A stretch of DNA of 64,000 nucleotides from an uncultured Bacteroidales bacterium (GTDB lineage: Bacteria; Bacteroidota; Bacteroidia; Bacteroidales; UBA932). A program made the translations under genes and the position numbers. Location: positions 169,880 to 233,879 of the forward strand of contig ONRD01000001.1 in the NCBI GenBank assembly GCA_900320185.1, read 5' to 3'. The notes under the pieces are model-generated. The model worked only from the letters and a program-made list of their open reading frames with translations, was not told where the DNA came from and searched no databases. Shown piece after piece: positions 51,778 to 59,629 of this stretch. Position 1 is the first letter of the stretch. Each line of letters starts with the position of its first letter.

Positions 51778-53019
51778 ATGGTAAGAGTAAAACCATTCGC
51801 GGCGATAAGGCCGCCTAAGGGCATTGTCACCGAAGTTGCGGCTCCCCCGTACGACGTCCTGGACTCCGCGGAAGCCAGGAAGATGGCCGGAGAGAAGTCC
51901 CTCCTCCACATAACCAAGCCCGAGATCGATTTCGAGCCCATGCTCGAGGAACACGACCAGAGGGTCTATGACAGGGCGGTCGAGAACTTCAAGGAGTGGC
52001 AGAAGAAAGGATGGCTGAGGCGCGACGCCAAGGAATGCTACTACGTCTACGCCCAGACCATGGAAGGGAGGACGCAGTACGGACTGGTCCTGTGCGCCCA
52101 CACTGACGACTATGCCACGGGGAAGATCAAGAAGCACGAACTGACCCGCAAGGACAAGGAAGACGACAGGATGGTCCATGTGAGGATACAGAACGCCAAC
52201 ATCGAACCTGTGTTCTTCGCCTACAAGGACAACAAGGCGCTCGGCGAGATAGTAGCACGTGCAGCCTCCAAGTCCCCTGAATATGATTTCACGGACGAGA
52301 ACGGCTTCGGCCACAGGTTCTGGATAATCGATGACGACGAGACCATCGCCCGGATCACGCGTCTTTTCACCACTGAAGTCGACGCTTTCTACGTAGCCGA
52401 CGGCCACCACCGCACCGCCGCCGCCGCAAGGGTCGGAGCCGAGAAGAGGGCATCCAATCCGAACCATACCGGAGATGAGGAATACAACTTCTTCATGGCT
52501 GTCTGCTTCCCCGAGAGCGAGCTCAAGATCCTTGACTACAACAGGGTCGTGAAGGACCTTGGCTCCCACTCGAAGGAAGAGTTCCTTGCCGAACTCGGGA
52601 AAGACTTCGTCGTCAGGAACATGGGGACCGGAATCTACCACCCGGACCATCTCCACAATTTCTCGATGTACCTCGACGGTGAATGGTATTCCCTGGAAGC
52701 CCTCCCCGGAAGGTACGACGACAAGGATCCCATCGGAGTCCTGGACGTCACCATCCTCTCCAACCTCGTGCTTGACAGAATCCTGGGGATCAAGGACCTC
52801 AGGACCGACAAGCGGATAGACTTCGTCGGAGGGATCCGCGGACTCGAAGAGCTTTCGCGCAGGGTCGACTCAGGCGAGATGAAGGTTGCCTTCGCCCTCT
52901 ATCCTGTCTCCATGGGGCAGCTCATCGACATTGCCGACACCGGCAACATCATGCCGCCGAAGACAACCTGGTTCGAGCCGAAGCTGCGCTCCGGCCTGTT
53001 CATCCACTCCCTCGACTAA
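51778..53019 (+). CDS. DUF1015 family protein
   Basis: The 413-residue protein matches DUF1015: VRVKPFAAIRPPKG at the start, APPYDVLDSAEARKMA, YVADGHHRTAAA near residue 205 and the HVTLPTP-like end. DUF1015 genes often follow serC-serA, as here (8-base gap). Its reaction is unknown but a link to serine metabolism is inferred from context. A terminator follows at 53081. Confidence 0.85.
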   Translation: MVRVKPFAAIRPPKGIVTEVAAPPYDVLDSAEARKMAGEKSLLHITKPEIDFEPMLEEHDQRVYDRAVENFKEWQKKGWLRRDAKECYYVYAQTMEGRTQYGLVLCAHTDDYATGKIKKHELTRKDKEDDRMVHVRIQNANIEPVFFAYKDNKALGEIVARAASKSPEYDFTDENGFGHRFWIIDDDETIARITRLFTTEVDAFYVADGHHRTAAAARVGAEKRASNPNHTGDEEYNFFMAVCFPESELKILDYNRVVKDLGSHSKEEFLAELGKDFVVRNMGTGIYHPDHLHNFSMYLDGEWYSLEALPGRYDDKDPIGVLDVTILSNLVLDRILGIKDLRTDKRIDFVGGIRGLEELSRRVDSGEMKVAFALYPVSMGQLIDIADTGNIMPPKTTWFEPKLRSGLFIHSLD

Positions 53020-53080
53020 GGGCGGCCCAGGCCCTGATGCAGTGCCGCGGGCGGCAGCCAGAAACTAAGGCGCAAATAAA

Positions 53081-53128
53081 CAGAGGATGACTATAGTCTA
53101 TTGACTTGGAGGTCATCCTCTGTTTTTT
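53081..53128 (+). terminator. Bulged Rho-independent terminator after the serC operon
   Basis: CAGAGGATGAC (53081-53091) pairs with GTCATCCTCTG (53112-53122), followed by six T residues. An inner AGTC/GACT hairpin lies between, and a TTGGAG-type bulge sits on the 3' side, as at 14090. Confidence 0.85.
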
Positions 53129-53179
53129 AGTTAGTTGTCGTTCGCTGGCAGGGGCGAGGGGCCCGTCGACAGCAAGTTA

Positions 53180-54361
53180 TCACGAAACGATGGGGATGTC
53201 GATGGGAGGGGCCGGGGCCGTCTTGATCAGCTCCCTGACGTAGGTGTAGAACTCAGGATCCTCTCCGATGACGGTCCTGTTGATGGTGCCGTCGGGGTTG
53301 AGGATGATCTTCGTCGGATAACCCTTGATGGCGTACTTGACACTCAGGTCATTGTCTCCTCCGGGATTATAGACGTGAAGCCAGGGCAGCTGGTGCTTCT
53401 CGATCCCATCCTTCCACTTCTCCTCGGACTCGCCGCAGTCGATGCCGACGATCTCGATCCTGCCTTTGGCGTCGGAGTAGAGCTTCTTCATGTCAGGAAT
53501 ACCTTTCACGCACCAGTAGCACCAAGTTCCCCAGAAATCCAGGATGATGTACTTCTTCTGGTTGAATATGCTCGAAAGGGTGAAATCCTCACCTGCGGGA
53601 TTCTTGAGAGTGAAGTCGGGTGCAGGCATGCCGTCCTTGACCTTTTCTGCGGCCTCGGAAATGGCCTTGGCCCTCTCCGCGCTGGTGCGGACCTGCTCCA
53701 GCATAGGCTTCATGTATCCTTCCTTGACGTCATCCGACAGGAGGTCGAGGACCTCGAGCGCCTTCGATCCGTCCTCACCGATCAGGCTCCCGACGATGGA
53801 AGCGGTGAAAACGTTGGAAGGCCTGGCCTTCGCGAACTCATAAGTCTTGTCAACGATACATGCCTGGACGGAATCGATTTTGTCGACGATCTTCTCGATG
53901 GAAGGATCCTCCTGGTTTTTGGCCATCGCAGCACGGTAGTCGTTGGTCAGGGAAGCGACCTGGGCGCGTTCAGCCTTGCAGCAATCGTCGAAGGCCTGCT
54001 TGTCCTTGTAGTACTGCGATCCTGAGCAGACAACAGAGTCGACGGTGCCCGACAGGACCATGTTTTCACCGGGAACGTAGAGGATACGCTCGAAACCTTC
54101 GACAAACCTGGGGTCACCGGGGACTCCGAGGACAAGGTTGCGGATGGTGGTATCCTCGAAGGCTACCTCGAAAGCACCGTCCTTCATGGGGACGACAAGC
54201 TCCTGGACAGGCTCCCGCCTGTTGTTGAAGGCGTACACCTTGATGCTGAGGGAATCGCCCTCCAGACCCTCTATGTGGCCGGCGATGGCTTTCTTTTCAG
54301 CGCATGAACCGCAGGCGAGCATAGCAACGGCCGCGGTCAGGAATAACAATGTTCTTTTCAT
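53180..54361 (-). CDS. TlpA-like thioredoxin-fold lipoprotein
   Basis: The 393-residue protein begins as a lipoprotein (LLACGSCAEK; Cys17 or Cys20). It has an N-terminal DUF4369-like strand region (25-130) and a helical middle. A C-terminal thioredoxin domain (about 265-390) carries the active site WGTWCYWCVKGIP (CxxC) and cis-Pro segment KGYPTKIILNPDG. Such proteins reduce or shuffle periplasmic disulfides. I chose the ATG at 54361, which gives the lipoprotein signal. It follows the GH53 gene by 19 bases. Confidence 0.85.
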   Translation of the reverse strand: MKRTLLFLTAAVAMLACGSCAEKKAIAGHIEGLEGDSLSIKVYAFNNRREPVQELVVPMKDGAFEVAFEDTTIRNLVLGVPGDPRFVEGFERILYVPGENMVLSGTVDSVVCSGSQYYKDKQAFDDCCKAERAQVASLTNDYRAAMAKNQEDPSIEKIVDKIDSVQACIVDKTYEFAKARPSNVFTASIVGSLIGEDGSKALEVLDLLSDDVKEGYMKPMLEQVRTSAERAKAISEAAEKVKDGMPAPDFTLKNPAGEDFTLSSIFNQKKYIILDFWGTWCYWCVKGIPDMKKLYSDAKGRIEIVGIDCGESEEKWKDGIEKHQLPWLHVYNPGGDNDLSVKYAIKGYPTKIILNPDGTINRTVIGEDPEFYTYVRELIKTAPAPPIDIPIVS

Positions 54362-54380
54362 GACTATTGGATATTGATGA

Positions 54381-55595
54381 TTATTCAGCAAAAGCGCCAA
54401 GGATGGAAAGGTTCGGTGAAAGGGTCTTGCCGCTGCGCTTGAAGGCACCCATGCCGTAGGCGCTCCACTCTTCGGCCTTGCCATGCTTCTTCACCGAGGA
54501 AGAATACACCGCCGGCTTCCAGGTCCCGTCGACTTCAGGCTCCCAGTAGAACACCCCGGCGCAAGCCGAAGACGAAGACTTCATCGCAGAGAGGAAGGCT
54601 TCCGTACATTCGCCGGCGGAAGCGTCGGAAGGCTTGACCCCATATTCCACGACCATCACCTTGCAGGAGAACTTCGAAGAGAGGGACTTCACCCCCGACT
54701 GGGCCAGCGAGTTCATGGCGCTCCAGGACTTCGAAGGGTCGTCGGCCATGGGATAGTGTGAAAGGCCGATCATGTCGAACTTCCCGCCGGCGGCCTTGAA
54801 CTCCTCGAACCACCAGGCGTTGTCGGCAAAGGCATGGTTGAGATGGCAGATCACCACGACGTCCGGAAAGACGGATTTGGCAGCGGCATAACCGGCATTG
54901 ACCAACTGGACGAACCTTGCCCAGCTGGCGCTCCTTCCCGAGGCGGACCAGTCCAGTTTCCCGGTCGGCCAGAGCATGCCTGTCCTGGTCTCGTTGCCCG
55001 TCTGGACCCATGTAGGGGCCACTCCCGCGGATTTCAGCGCAGTGAGCACCTCCTTCGTGTACGAGGACACGGCATCGGCCATCTTGACTGCGTCGCCCGA
55101 ATATGAGGCCCACGCCGATGGGGTGTCCTGGTGGGAAGGATCGGCGAAGAAGTCGCTGTAATGGAAATCCACCATCACCGCAAGACCGGAGTCAAAGGCC
55201 CTCTTGGCAAGCTTCACCATGTCATCCTTGCCGCTCCAGCGGGCTGCATCGAGGGGATTCACCCAGACCCTCAGGCGCACGGAATTCATGCCGAGTCCTT
55301 TCAGGATGGCGAATATGTCGGTGTTCCCCTGGCCGTCCCGGAATGAGAAGCCGGAAAGGCTCTTCCCGGAGGCCTTCATGTCGCGTTCCATCTCGGAAAC
55401 CCAGCTGATGTCGGCACCGCGGGCGAAACTGACCGCCACCGGCTTCGGATCCGGACCGGTCTGCCCTTCCCCGCCGTCATCAGGGTTCTCCTTGGCGCCA
55501 TCGCCTCCGCAGCAGGTAAAGGCAGCGAGGCAGAAGGCAGCCATGGAGGCAAGTATCCATCTTTTCCCTATCACTTTGATTGACACTTTATTCAA
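54381..55595 (-). CDS. GH53 arabinogalactan endo-beta-1,4-galactanase, lipoprotein
   Basis: GH53 enzymes cut the galactan backbone of pectin side chains. The protein has a lipoprotein-type signal (LAAFTCCGGDG) and a catalytic barrel with FARGADISWVSEME, VRLRVWVNP, MVDFHYSDFFADP, the acid/base WVQTGNET and the nucleophile VMVVEYGVKP. The start is uncertain: TTG at 55595 gives 404 residues, and GTG at 55574 or 55586 are also plausible. Upstream is the acyl-CoA synthetase on the same strand. It complements the GH106 enzyme at the left end as a plant-glycan function. Confidence 0.85.
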   Translation of the reverse strand: MNKVSIKVIGKRWILASMAAFCLAAFTCCGGDGAKENPDDGGEGQTGPDPKPVAVSFARGADISWVSEMERDMKASGKSLSGFSFRDGQGNTDIFAILKGLGMNSVRLRVWVNPLDAARWSGKDDMVKLAKRAFDSGLAVMVDFHYSDFFADPSHQDTPSAWASYSGDAVKMADAVSSYTKEVLTALKSAGVAPTWVQTGNETRTGMLWPTGKLDWSASGRSASWARFVQLVNAGYAAAKSVFPDVVVICHLNHAFADNAWWFEEFKAAGGKFDMIGLSHYPMADDPSKSWSAMNSLAQSGVKSLSSKFSCKVMVVEYGVKPSDASAGECTEAFLSAMKSSSSACAGVFYWEPEVDGTWKPAVYSSSVKKHGKAEEWSAYGMGAFKRSGKTLSPNLSILGAFAE

Positions 55596-55629
55596 AACTT
55601 CGCAAAGTAGTGATTATTTTTGAATATTC

Positions 55630-57534
55630 CTACAGGAGACTCTCCATGTTCCTGGGGTTGAACAGGTCCTTGCCCTCCGGGGTGTAAGCATACTCGATCC
55701 TTGAAGCATAGTGCTTCTCGACCTTCCCGCGAACGATCTTCATGGTGCTGTTCACAAGCCCGTTCTGCTCGGTGAACGGTTCGGGGAGGACCGCGATGGC
55801 CGCAGGGAGCCACCTTTCCGGGAACATTCCCTCATGGATTCCGCCTTTCCGGTAGGAGTCCACCTCGTCCTGGATCTTGGAAAGCATGGCCCGGCGGCCC
55901 TCCACGGAGGCGGGATCCAGACCCTTCGCCTTTGCATATTCACGAAGGGCATCCTTCGCGGGAACGATCAGGACCATCGTGTAGGGGTCCTGGTTGTTGT
56001 GGAGTATCACCTGCTCGACGTACTTGGAACCATCCGTCAGCGAGTCCTCGAAGCCTTCGGGGCTGTATTTTTCCCCGTCGGACGAAATCAGCAGCGACTT
56101 GAAGCGCCCCACGACGTAAAGATATTCCTTGTCAAGCATGTACCCCATGTCGCCGGTATGGAGCCAGCCGTCCCTCAAAGCCTCCGCTGTGCCTTCGGGG
56201 TTCTTCCAGTAGCCGGCCATTATGTTCTCGCCGCGCACCACTATTTCCCCCTTCGTTCCTGCCGGCACCTCCTTGCCGTCTTCACCGCAGATCTTTATGT
56301 CAAGGCCCGAAACCACCCTTCCGGACGAGCCGAAAATGGCATGCCCCGTGGAATTGGAAGAGATGATCGGAGTAGCCTCCGAGACTCCGTAACCCTGGAA
56401 CATCGGTATGCCTATGGCGTTGAAGTACTTCTGGAGTTCAATGTCAAGGAGCGCACCTCCGCCGACGAAGAACTTCATGCGTCCGCCGAAGCTTTCCCTT
56501 ACCTTCGAGAAAAGGACCTTGTCGAAAACCCTCAGGAAAGGCTTCTTCCACCATTGGAACAGCCCTCCGGCATTGTAGTATTCCTTGTTGTAGGATATCG
56601 CCATCCGCAATGCCCGTTCGTAGAGCTTTACCGCCTTGGGGCCCTGTTTCCTGATCCCGGCCTCTATGTTCTTCCGGAAATTCCGGGCAAGGGCCGGCAC
56701 CGAAAGCATCACGTGGGGACGCACCTCCCTGATGGCCACGGGGATGTTCTTCAAGGTGGCGAGAGGGTTCTTCCCGACGGGGACCGTGGCTATGCTGCCA
56801 CAGTAGGACATCATCGTGTAGAAACCGGCCACATGGGCGAAACAGTGGTCCAGCGGCAGTATGATCAGCATTACGGCATCCGGCTCCACGCCTATCACCG
56901 AATGGGCCTGCTCGACGTTGGCGGTATAGTTGCGGTGGGTGAGAAGGACCCCCTTCGGATCCGCCGTAGTGCCGGAAGTGTAGCTGATGGTTGCATAGTC
57001 GTCGGGTCCGACGGAACGTCCCCTTTCCTCGAACTCGGCACGATGGCCGAACAGGTAACTGGCGCCCAGGGCGTCGACCCATTCCATGGTTATCTCCCTG
57101 GACTCCATCTTCTGGATGTTGTCCATCACTATCACCTTTTCCACGCCGGGGCACTGGGGAAGCACCTTGCGGATCTTAGGGAGCTGCTGGGCCGAGACTA
57201 TGACGAAACGGGACTCGGAATGGTTGATCCTGAAGGTAAGGTCATTGCTCTCCTCGAGCTTTATGGAGAGTGGGACGCTCACGCCGCCTGCGTAGAGGAT
57301 GCCGAGCTCCGCGAGGACCCACATGTTGCGTCCCTCGGAGAGCAGGGCGACCTTGTCGCCTTTGGCAAGGCCCATCGCCATCAGGCCGGCTCCGATCCTG
57401 CATCCATAGATCCTGGTCTCTTCAAACGTGGTTTCCGTCCACTTTTCGCCCACCTTCTCGCGAAGGAAGACATGGGAGGAGAATTCGCGGGTGTAATGGT
57501 CCACGAATTCTATCAGGGTAGGTCTGTCTGTCAT
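55630..57534 (-). CDS. Long-chain-fatty-acid-CoA ligase, AMP-binding
   Basis: The 634-residue enzyme has the adenylation core of the FadD15/long-chain group: ISYTSGTTADPKGVLLTHRN, QGYGVSEATPIIS, GWLHTGDMGYMLDKEYLYV and GRFKSLLISSDGEKYSPE. It activates fatty acids for lipid synthesis or breakdown. It is unrelated in detail to the shorter synthetase at 19240. The gene is 11 bases after the dNK gene, so it may be the third gene of that minus-strand run. Confidence 0.9.
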   Translation of the reverse strand: MTDRPTLIEFVDHYTREFSSHVFLREKVGEKWTETTFEETRIYGCRIGAGLMAMGLAKGDKVALLSEGRNMWVLAELGILYAGGVSVPLSIKLEESNDLTFRINHSESRFVIVSAQQLPKIRKVLPQCPGVEKVIVMDNIQKMESREITMEWVDALGASYLFGHRAEFEERGRSVGPDDYATISYTSGTTADPKGVLLTHRNYTANVEQAHSVIGVEPDAVMLIILPLDHCFAHVAGFYTMMSYCGSIATVPVGKNPLATLKNIPVAIREVRPHVMLSVPALARNFRKNIEAGIRKQGPKAVKLYERALRMAISYNKEYYNAGGLFQWWKKPFLRVFDKVLFSKVRESFGGRMKFFVGGGALLDIELQKYFNAIGIPMFQGYGVSEATPIISSNSTGHAIFGSSGRVVSGLDIKICGEDGKEVPAGTKGEIVVRGENIMAGYWKNPEGTAEALRDGWLHTGDMGYMLDKEYLYVVGRFKSLLISSDGEKYSPEGFEDSLTDGSKYVEQVILHNNQDPYTMVLIVPAKDALREYAKAKGLDPASVEGRRAMLSKIQDEVDSYRKGGIHEGMFPERWLPAAIAVLPEPFTEQNGLVNSTMKIVRGKVEKHYASRIEYAYTPEGKDLFNPRNMESLL

Positions 57535-57545
57535 CTGGATCCGGT

Positions 57546-58181
57546 TTACTCGTCAATCGCCTTCACCTCGGGGAAGAGGCCGAAGAGTTCGGCGTCGATC
57601 CTGTCCGTGATGGTCTGGAAATCCTCGGGGCGGTTCTCGAACTTCACATCGTCGACATTCACTATGAGCAGGTGTCCGTCATATTCCTTGATCCAGTCCT
57701 CATAGCGCTTGTTGAGCCCAGTGAGGTAGTCGATCCTTATGCTGCTCTCATATTCCCTTCCCCTCTTCTGGATCTGGGCGACGAGGTTGGGGATGGACGA
57801 ACGGAGGTAGATAAGCAGGTCAGGCTTGCTGACCAGGGACATCATCAGGTCGAAGAGGTCGGAATAATTCTCGAAGTCGCGGGTGCTCATCAGTCCCATC
57901 GCATGGAGGTTCGGGGCGAATATCCTTGCATCCTCGTAGATGGTACGGTCCTGGATGATGATGTCGCTGCACCTGGAGATCTCCACCACATCCTTGAACC
58001 TTTTGTTGAGGAAATAGATCTGGAGGTTGAACGACCAGCGCTCCATGTCGGCATAGAAGTCCGCAAGATACGGGTTGAAGTCGACCGATTCGAATTTCGG
58101 GGTCCAGCCATAATGGGCTGCCAGCATCTTTGTAAGGGTGGTCTTGCCACTGCCTATGTTGCCTGCTATAGCTATATGCAT
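57546..58181 (-). CDS. Deoxynucleoside kinase, paralogue 1
   Basis: This 211-residue enzyme phosphorylates a deoxynucleoside for DNA precursor salvage. The P-loop AGNIGSGKTTL is at the start. The substrate motif is IIQDRTIYEDARIF near residue 75, and RKRGREYESSIRIDYL (lid region) is near 140. It is closely similar to the next gene, so they arose by duplication and probably divide the purine substrates. Confidence 0.92.
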   Translation of the reverse strand: MHIAIAGNIGSGKTTLTKMLAAHYGWTPKFESVDFNPYLADFYADMERWSFNLQIYFLNKRFKDVVEISRCSDIIIQDRTIYEDARIFAPNLHAMGLMSTRDFENYSDLFDLMMSLVSKPDLLIYLRSSIPNLVAQIQKRGREYESSIRIDYLTGLNKRYEDWIKEYDGHLLIVNVDDVKFENRPEDFQTITDRIDAELFGLFPEVKAIDE

Positions 58182-58225
58182 GTCTCGATACTATTGTTTC
58201 TGTTCGCTGATTTACAAAGGTATGA

Positions 58226-58849
58226 TTATTTTTCCAATGGGAAAAGACCGTAGAGTTCGGCGTCTATCCTGTCGGTTATCAAGGCGAAATCCTCCGGACG
58301 GTTTTCAAAGTCAAGGTCGTCGGTAGGGATTGTGAGCACCCTCCCTTTGTACTCGGATATCCACTTGTCGTAGCGGTCGTTGAGACCCTTCAGGTAGTCC
58401 AGGGATATGGATTGCTCGTAGTCGCGGCCGCGTTTCTGGATCTGGGCGACAAGGTGCGGGATGGAGCACTTGAGGTAGATCAGCAGGTCAGGGGTACCGG
58501 CGAGGGCCGACATCACCGTGAACAGGTCCATGTAGGTCTCATAATCGCGCTTGGACAGGTTGCCCATGGCGTAATTGTTGGCCACGAATATGTACACGCC
58601 CTCGAAGAGGGTCCTGTCCTGGATGACCACGTCCTTGCTGCGGGAGATTTCAAGTACGTCCTTGAACCTTTGGGCGAGGAAATACGTCTCCAGGTTGTAG
58701 GACCAGCGGGGTATGTCCTTGTAGTAGTCTTCGAGATAGGGATTGTAGGTCACCGACTCGAACTTCGGCGTCCAGCCATAGTGCCTGGCCAGCATCCTTG
58801 TGAGGGTGGTCTTCCCGCTCCCTATGTTTCCTGCTATTCCTATATGCAT
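58226..58849 (-). CDS. Deoxynucleoside kinase, paralogue 2
   Basis: This 207-residue enzyme has the same layout as its neighbour: AGNIGSGKTTL, VIQDRTLFEGVYIF and KRGRDYEQSISLDYL. Differences are concentrated in the substrate pocket segment after the DRT motif (TIYEDARIFAPN versus TLFEGVYIFVAN), consistent with different specificity. Its start overlaps the stop of the MBL gene by one base, and a 44-base gap separates it from paralogue 1. Confidence 0.92.
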   Translation of the reverse strand: MHIGIAGNIGSGKTTLTRMLARHYGWTPKFESVTYNPYLEDYYKDIPRWSYNLETYFLAQRFKDVLEISRSKDVVIQDRTLFEGVYIFVANNYAMGNLSKRDYETYMDLFTVMSALAGTPDLLIYLKCSIPHLVAQIQKRGRDYEQSISLDYLKGLNDRYDKWISEYKGRVLTIPTDDLDFENRPEDFALITDRIDAELYGLFPLEK

Positions 58850-59562
58850 TACAGATGAAATTCTATCCCTTCCACGTCGGCGGAAGAGTCTTCCGGTTCA
58901 TTGAAAGGCTGGAGGAAAGGATTGCACGACCTTTCCTCGGCGATGGAGGAGCGGCGCCCGTGCCCGGGAAGCACGTCTACGTCCGAGGGAAGCCCCATCA
59001 GGGACTCCATGATCCCGGTGATCAGCTTGTCGTAGTCTCCGACCGGGCTGTCCGTCCGGCCGATGCTTCCGGCGAACAAGGTGTCTCCGCTGAGCAGCAC
59101 CTTGTGGGCAGGATCATAGTAGCATACTCCCCCCTCGGTGTGTCCCGGGGTAGCTATGACGAAGAAGGGGTCCCCGAGCGCATCCAGGGAGTCTCCGTCG
59201 GCGATGGCCACAGTCCCGACCCCGTCCATGTCAGGGGAAGGAAGGCCGAAAGCGGCCGCAAGGGACCGGTTGATTGCCAGGGTGGACTTCTCCGAGGCGT
59301 TCATCCTGACCGGGACGGCATAGTCCTTGACCAGAGCCTTGACTCCCCCTATGTGGTCAAAGTGGGCGTGGGTAAGCCATATCTCCTTGGGATGCAACCC
59401 GTTGGAAGCTACATATCCTTCAAGTTCACGCACCTCGCCGTCGTCCTGGCAGCCAGGGTCCACGATTACGCAGTCTCCCGCTTCGTTCCACAGGAGGTAG
59501 CAGTTCTCCTGAAGGTAATTGAAGACGAAGACTTTTATGTTGAGCTGACGGGTCCCTTCCAT
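58849..59562 (-). CDS. Metallo-beta-lactamase fold hydrolase (glyoxalase II-like)
   Basis: The 237-residue protein has the zinc motif WLTHAHFDHIGG near residue 70-81, TPGHTEGGVCYY and LLSGDTLFAGSIGRTD, and PGHGRRSSI. These fit the group that includes glyoxalase II and persulfide dioxygenase; the substrate is a thioester or similar. I chose the ATG at 59562 because it is 24 bases below a TAAATTTG box. The gene is divergent from uvrA. Confidence 0.87.
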   Translation of the reverse strand: MEGTRQLNIKVFVFNYLQENCYLLWNEAGDCVIVDPGCQDDGEVRELEGYVASNGLHPKEIWLTHAHFDHIGGVKALVKDYAVPVRMNASEKSTLAINRSLAAAFGLPSPDMDGVGTVAIADGDSLDALGDPFFVIATPGHTEGGVCYYDPAHKVLLSGDTLFAGSIGRTDSPVGDYDKLITGIMESLMGLPSDVDVLPGHGRRSSIAEERSCNPFLQPFNEPEDSSADVEGIEFHL

Positions 59563-59585
59563 GCGACAATCCTTTCGCTTTCCTA

Positions 59586-59593
59586 CAAATTTA
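59586..59593 (-). promoter_or_regulatory. -7 box for the metallo-beta-lactamase gene
   Basis: Read on the minus strand TAAATTTG matches the consensus exactly. Its -33 partner is not clear. On the plus strand TAATTTTA (59617-59624) is a weaker -7 candidate for uvrA. Confidence 0.45.
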
Positions 59594-59629
59594 CTCAATT
59601 ATTCGAAAAAAAACCGTAATTTTATCATT

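Noticed and set aside
55711-57705. A 664-codon open frame on the plus strand, antisense to the acyl-CoA synthetase
   Set aside because: It mirrors the codon pattern of the real minus-strand gene, has no family match and is out of line with neighbouring genes. GC-rich coding sequence commonly leaves such open antisense frames.
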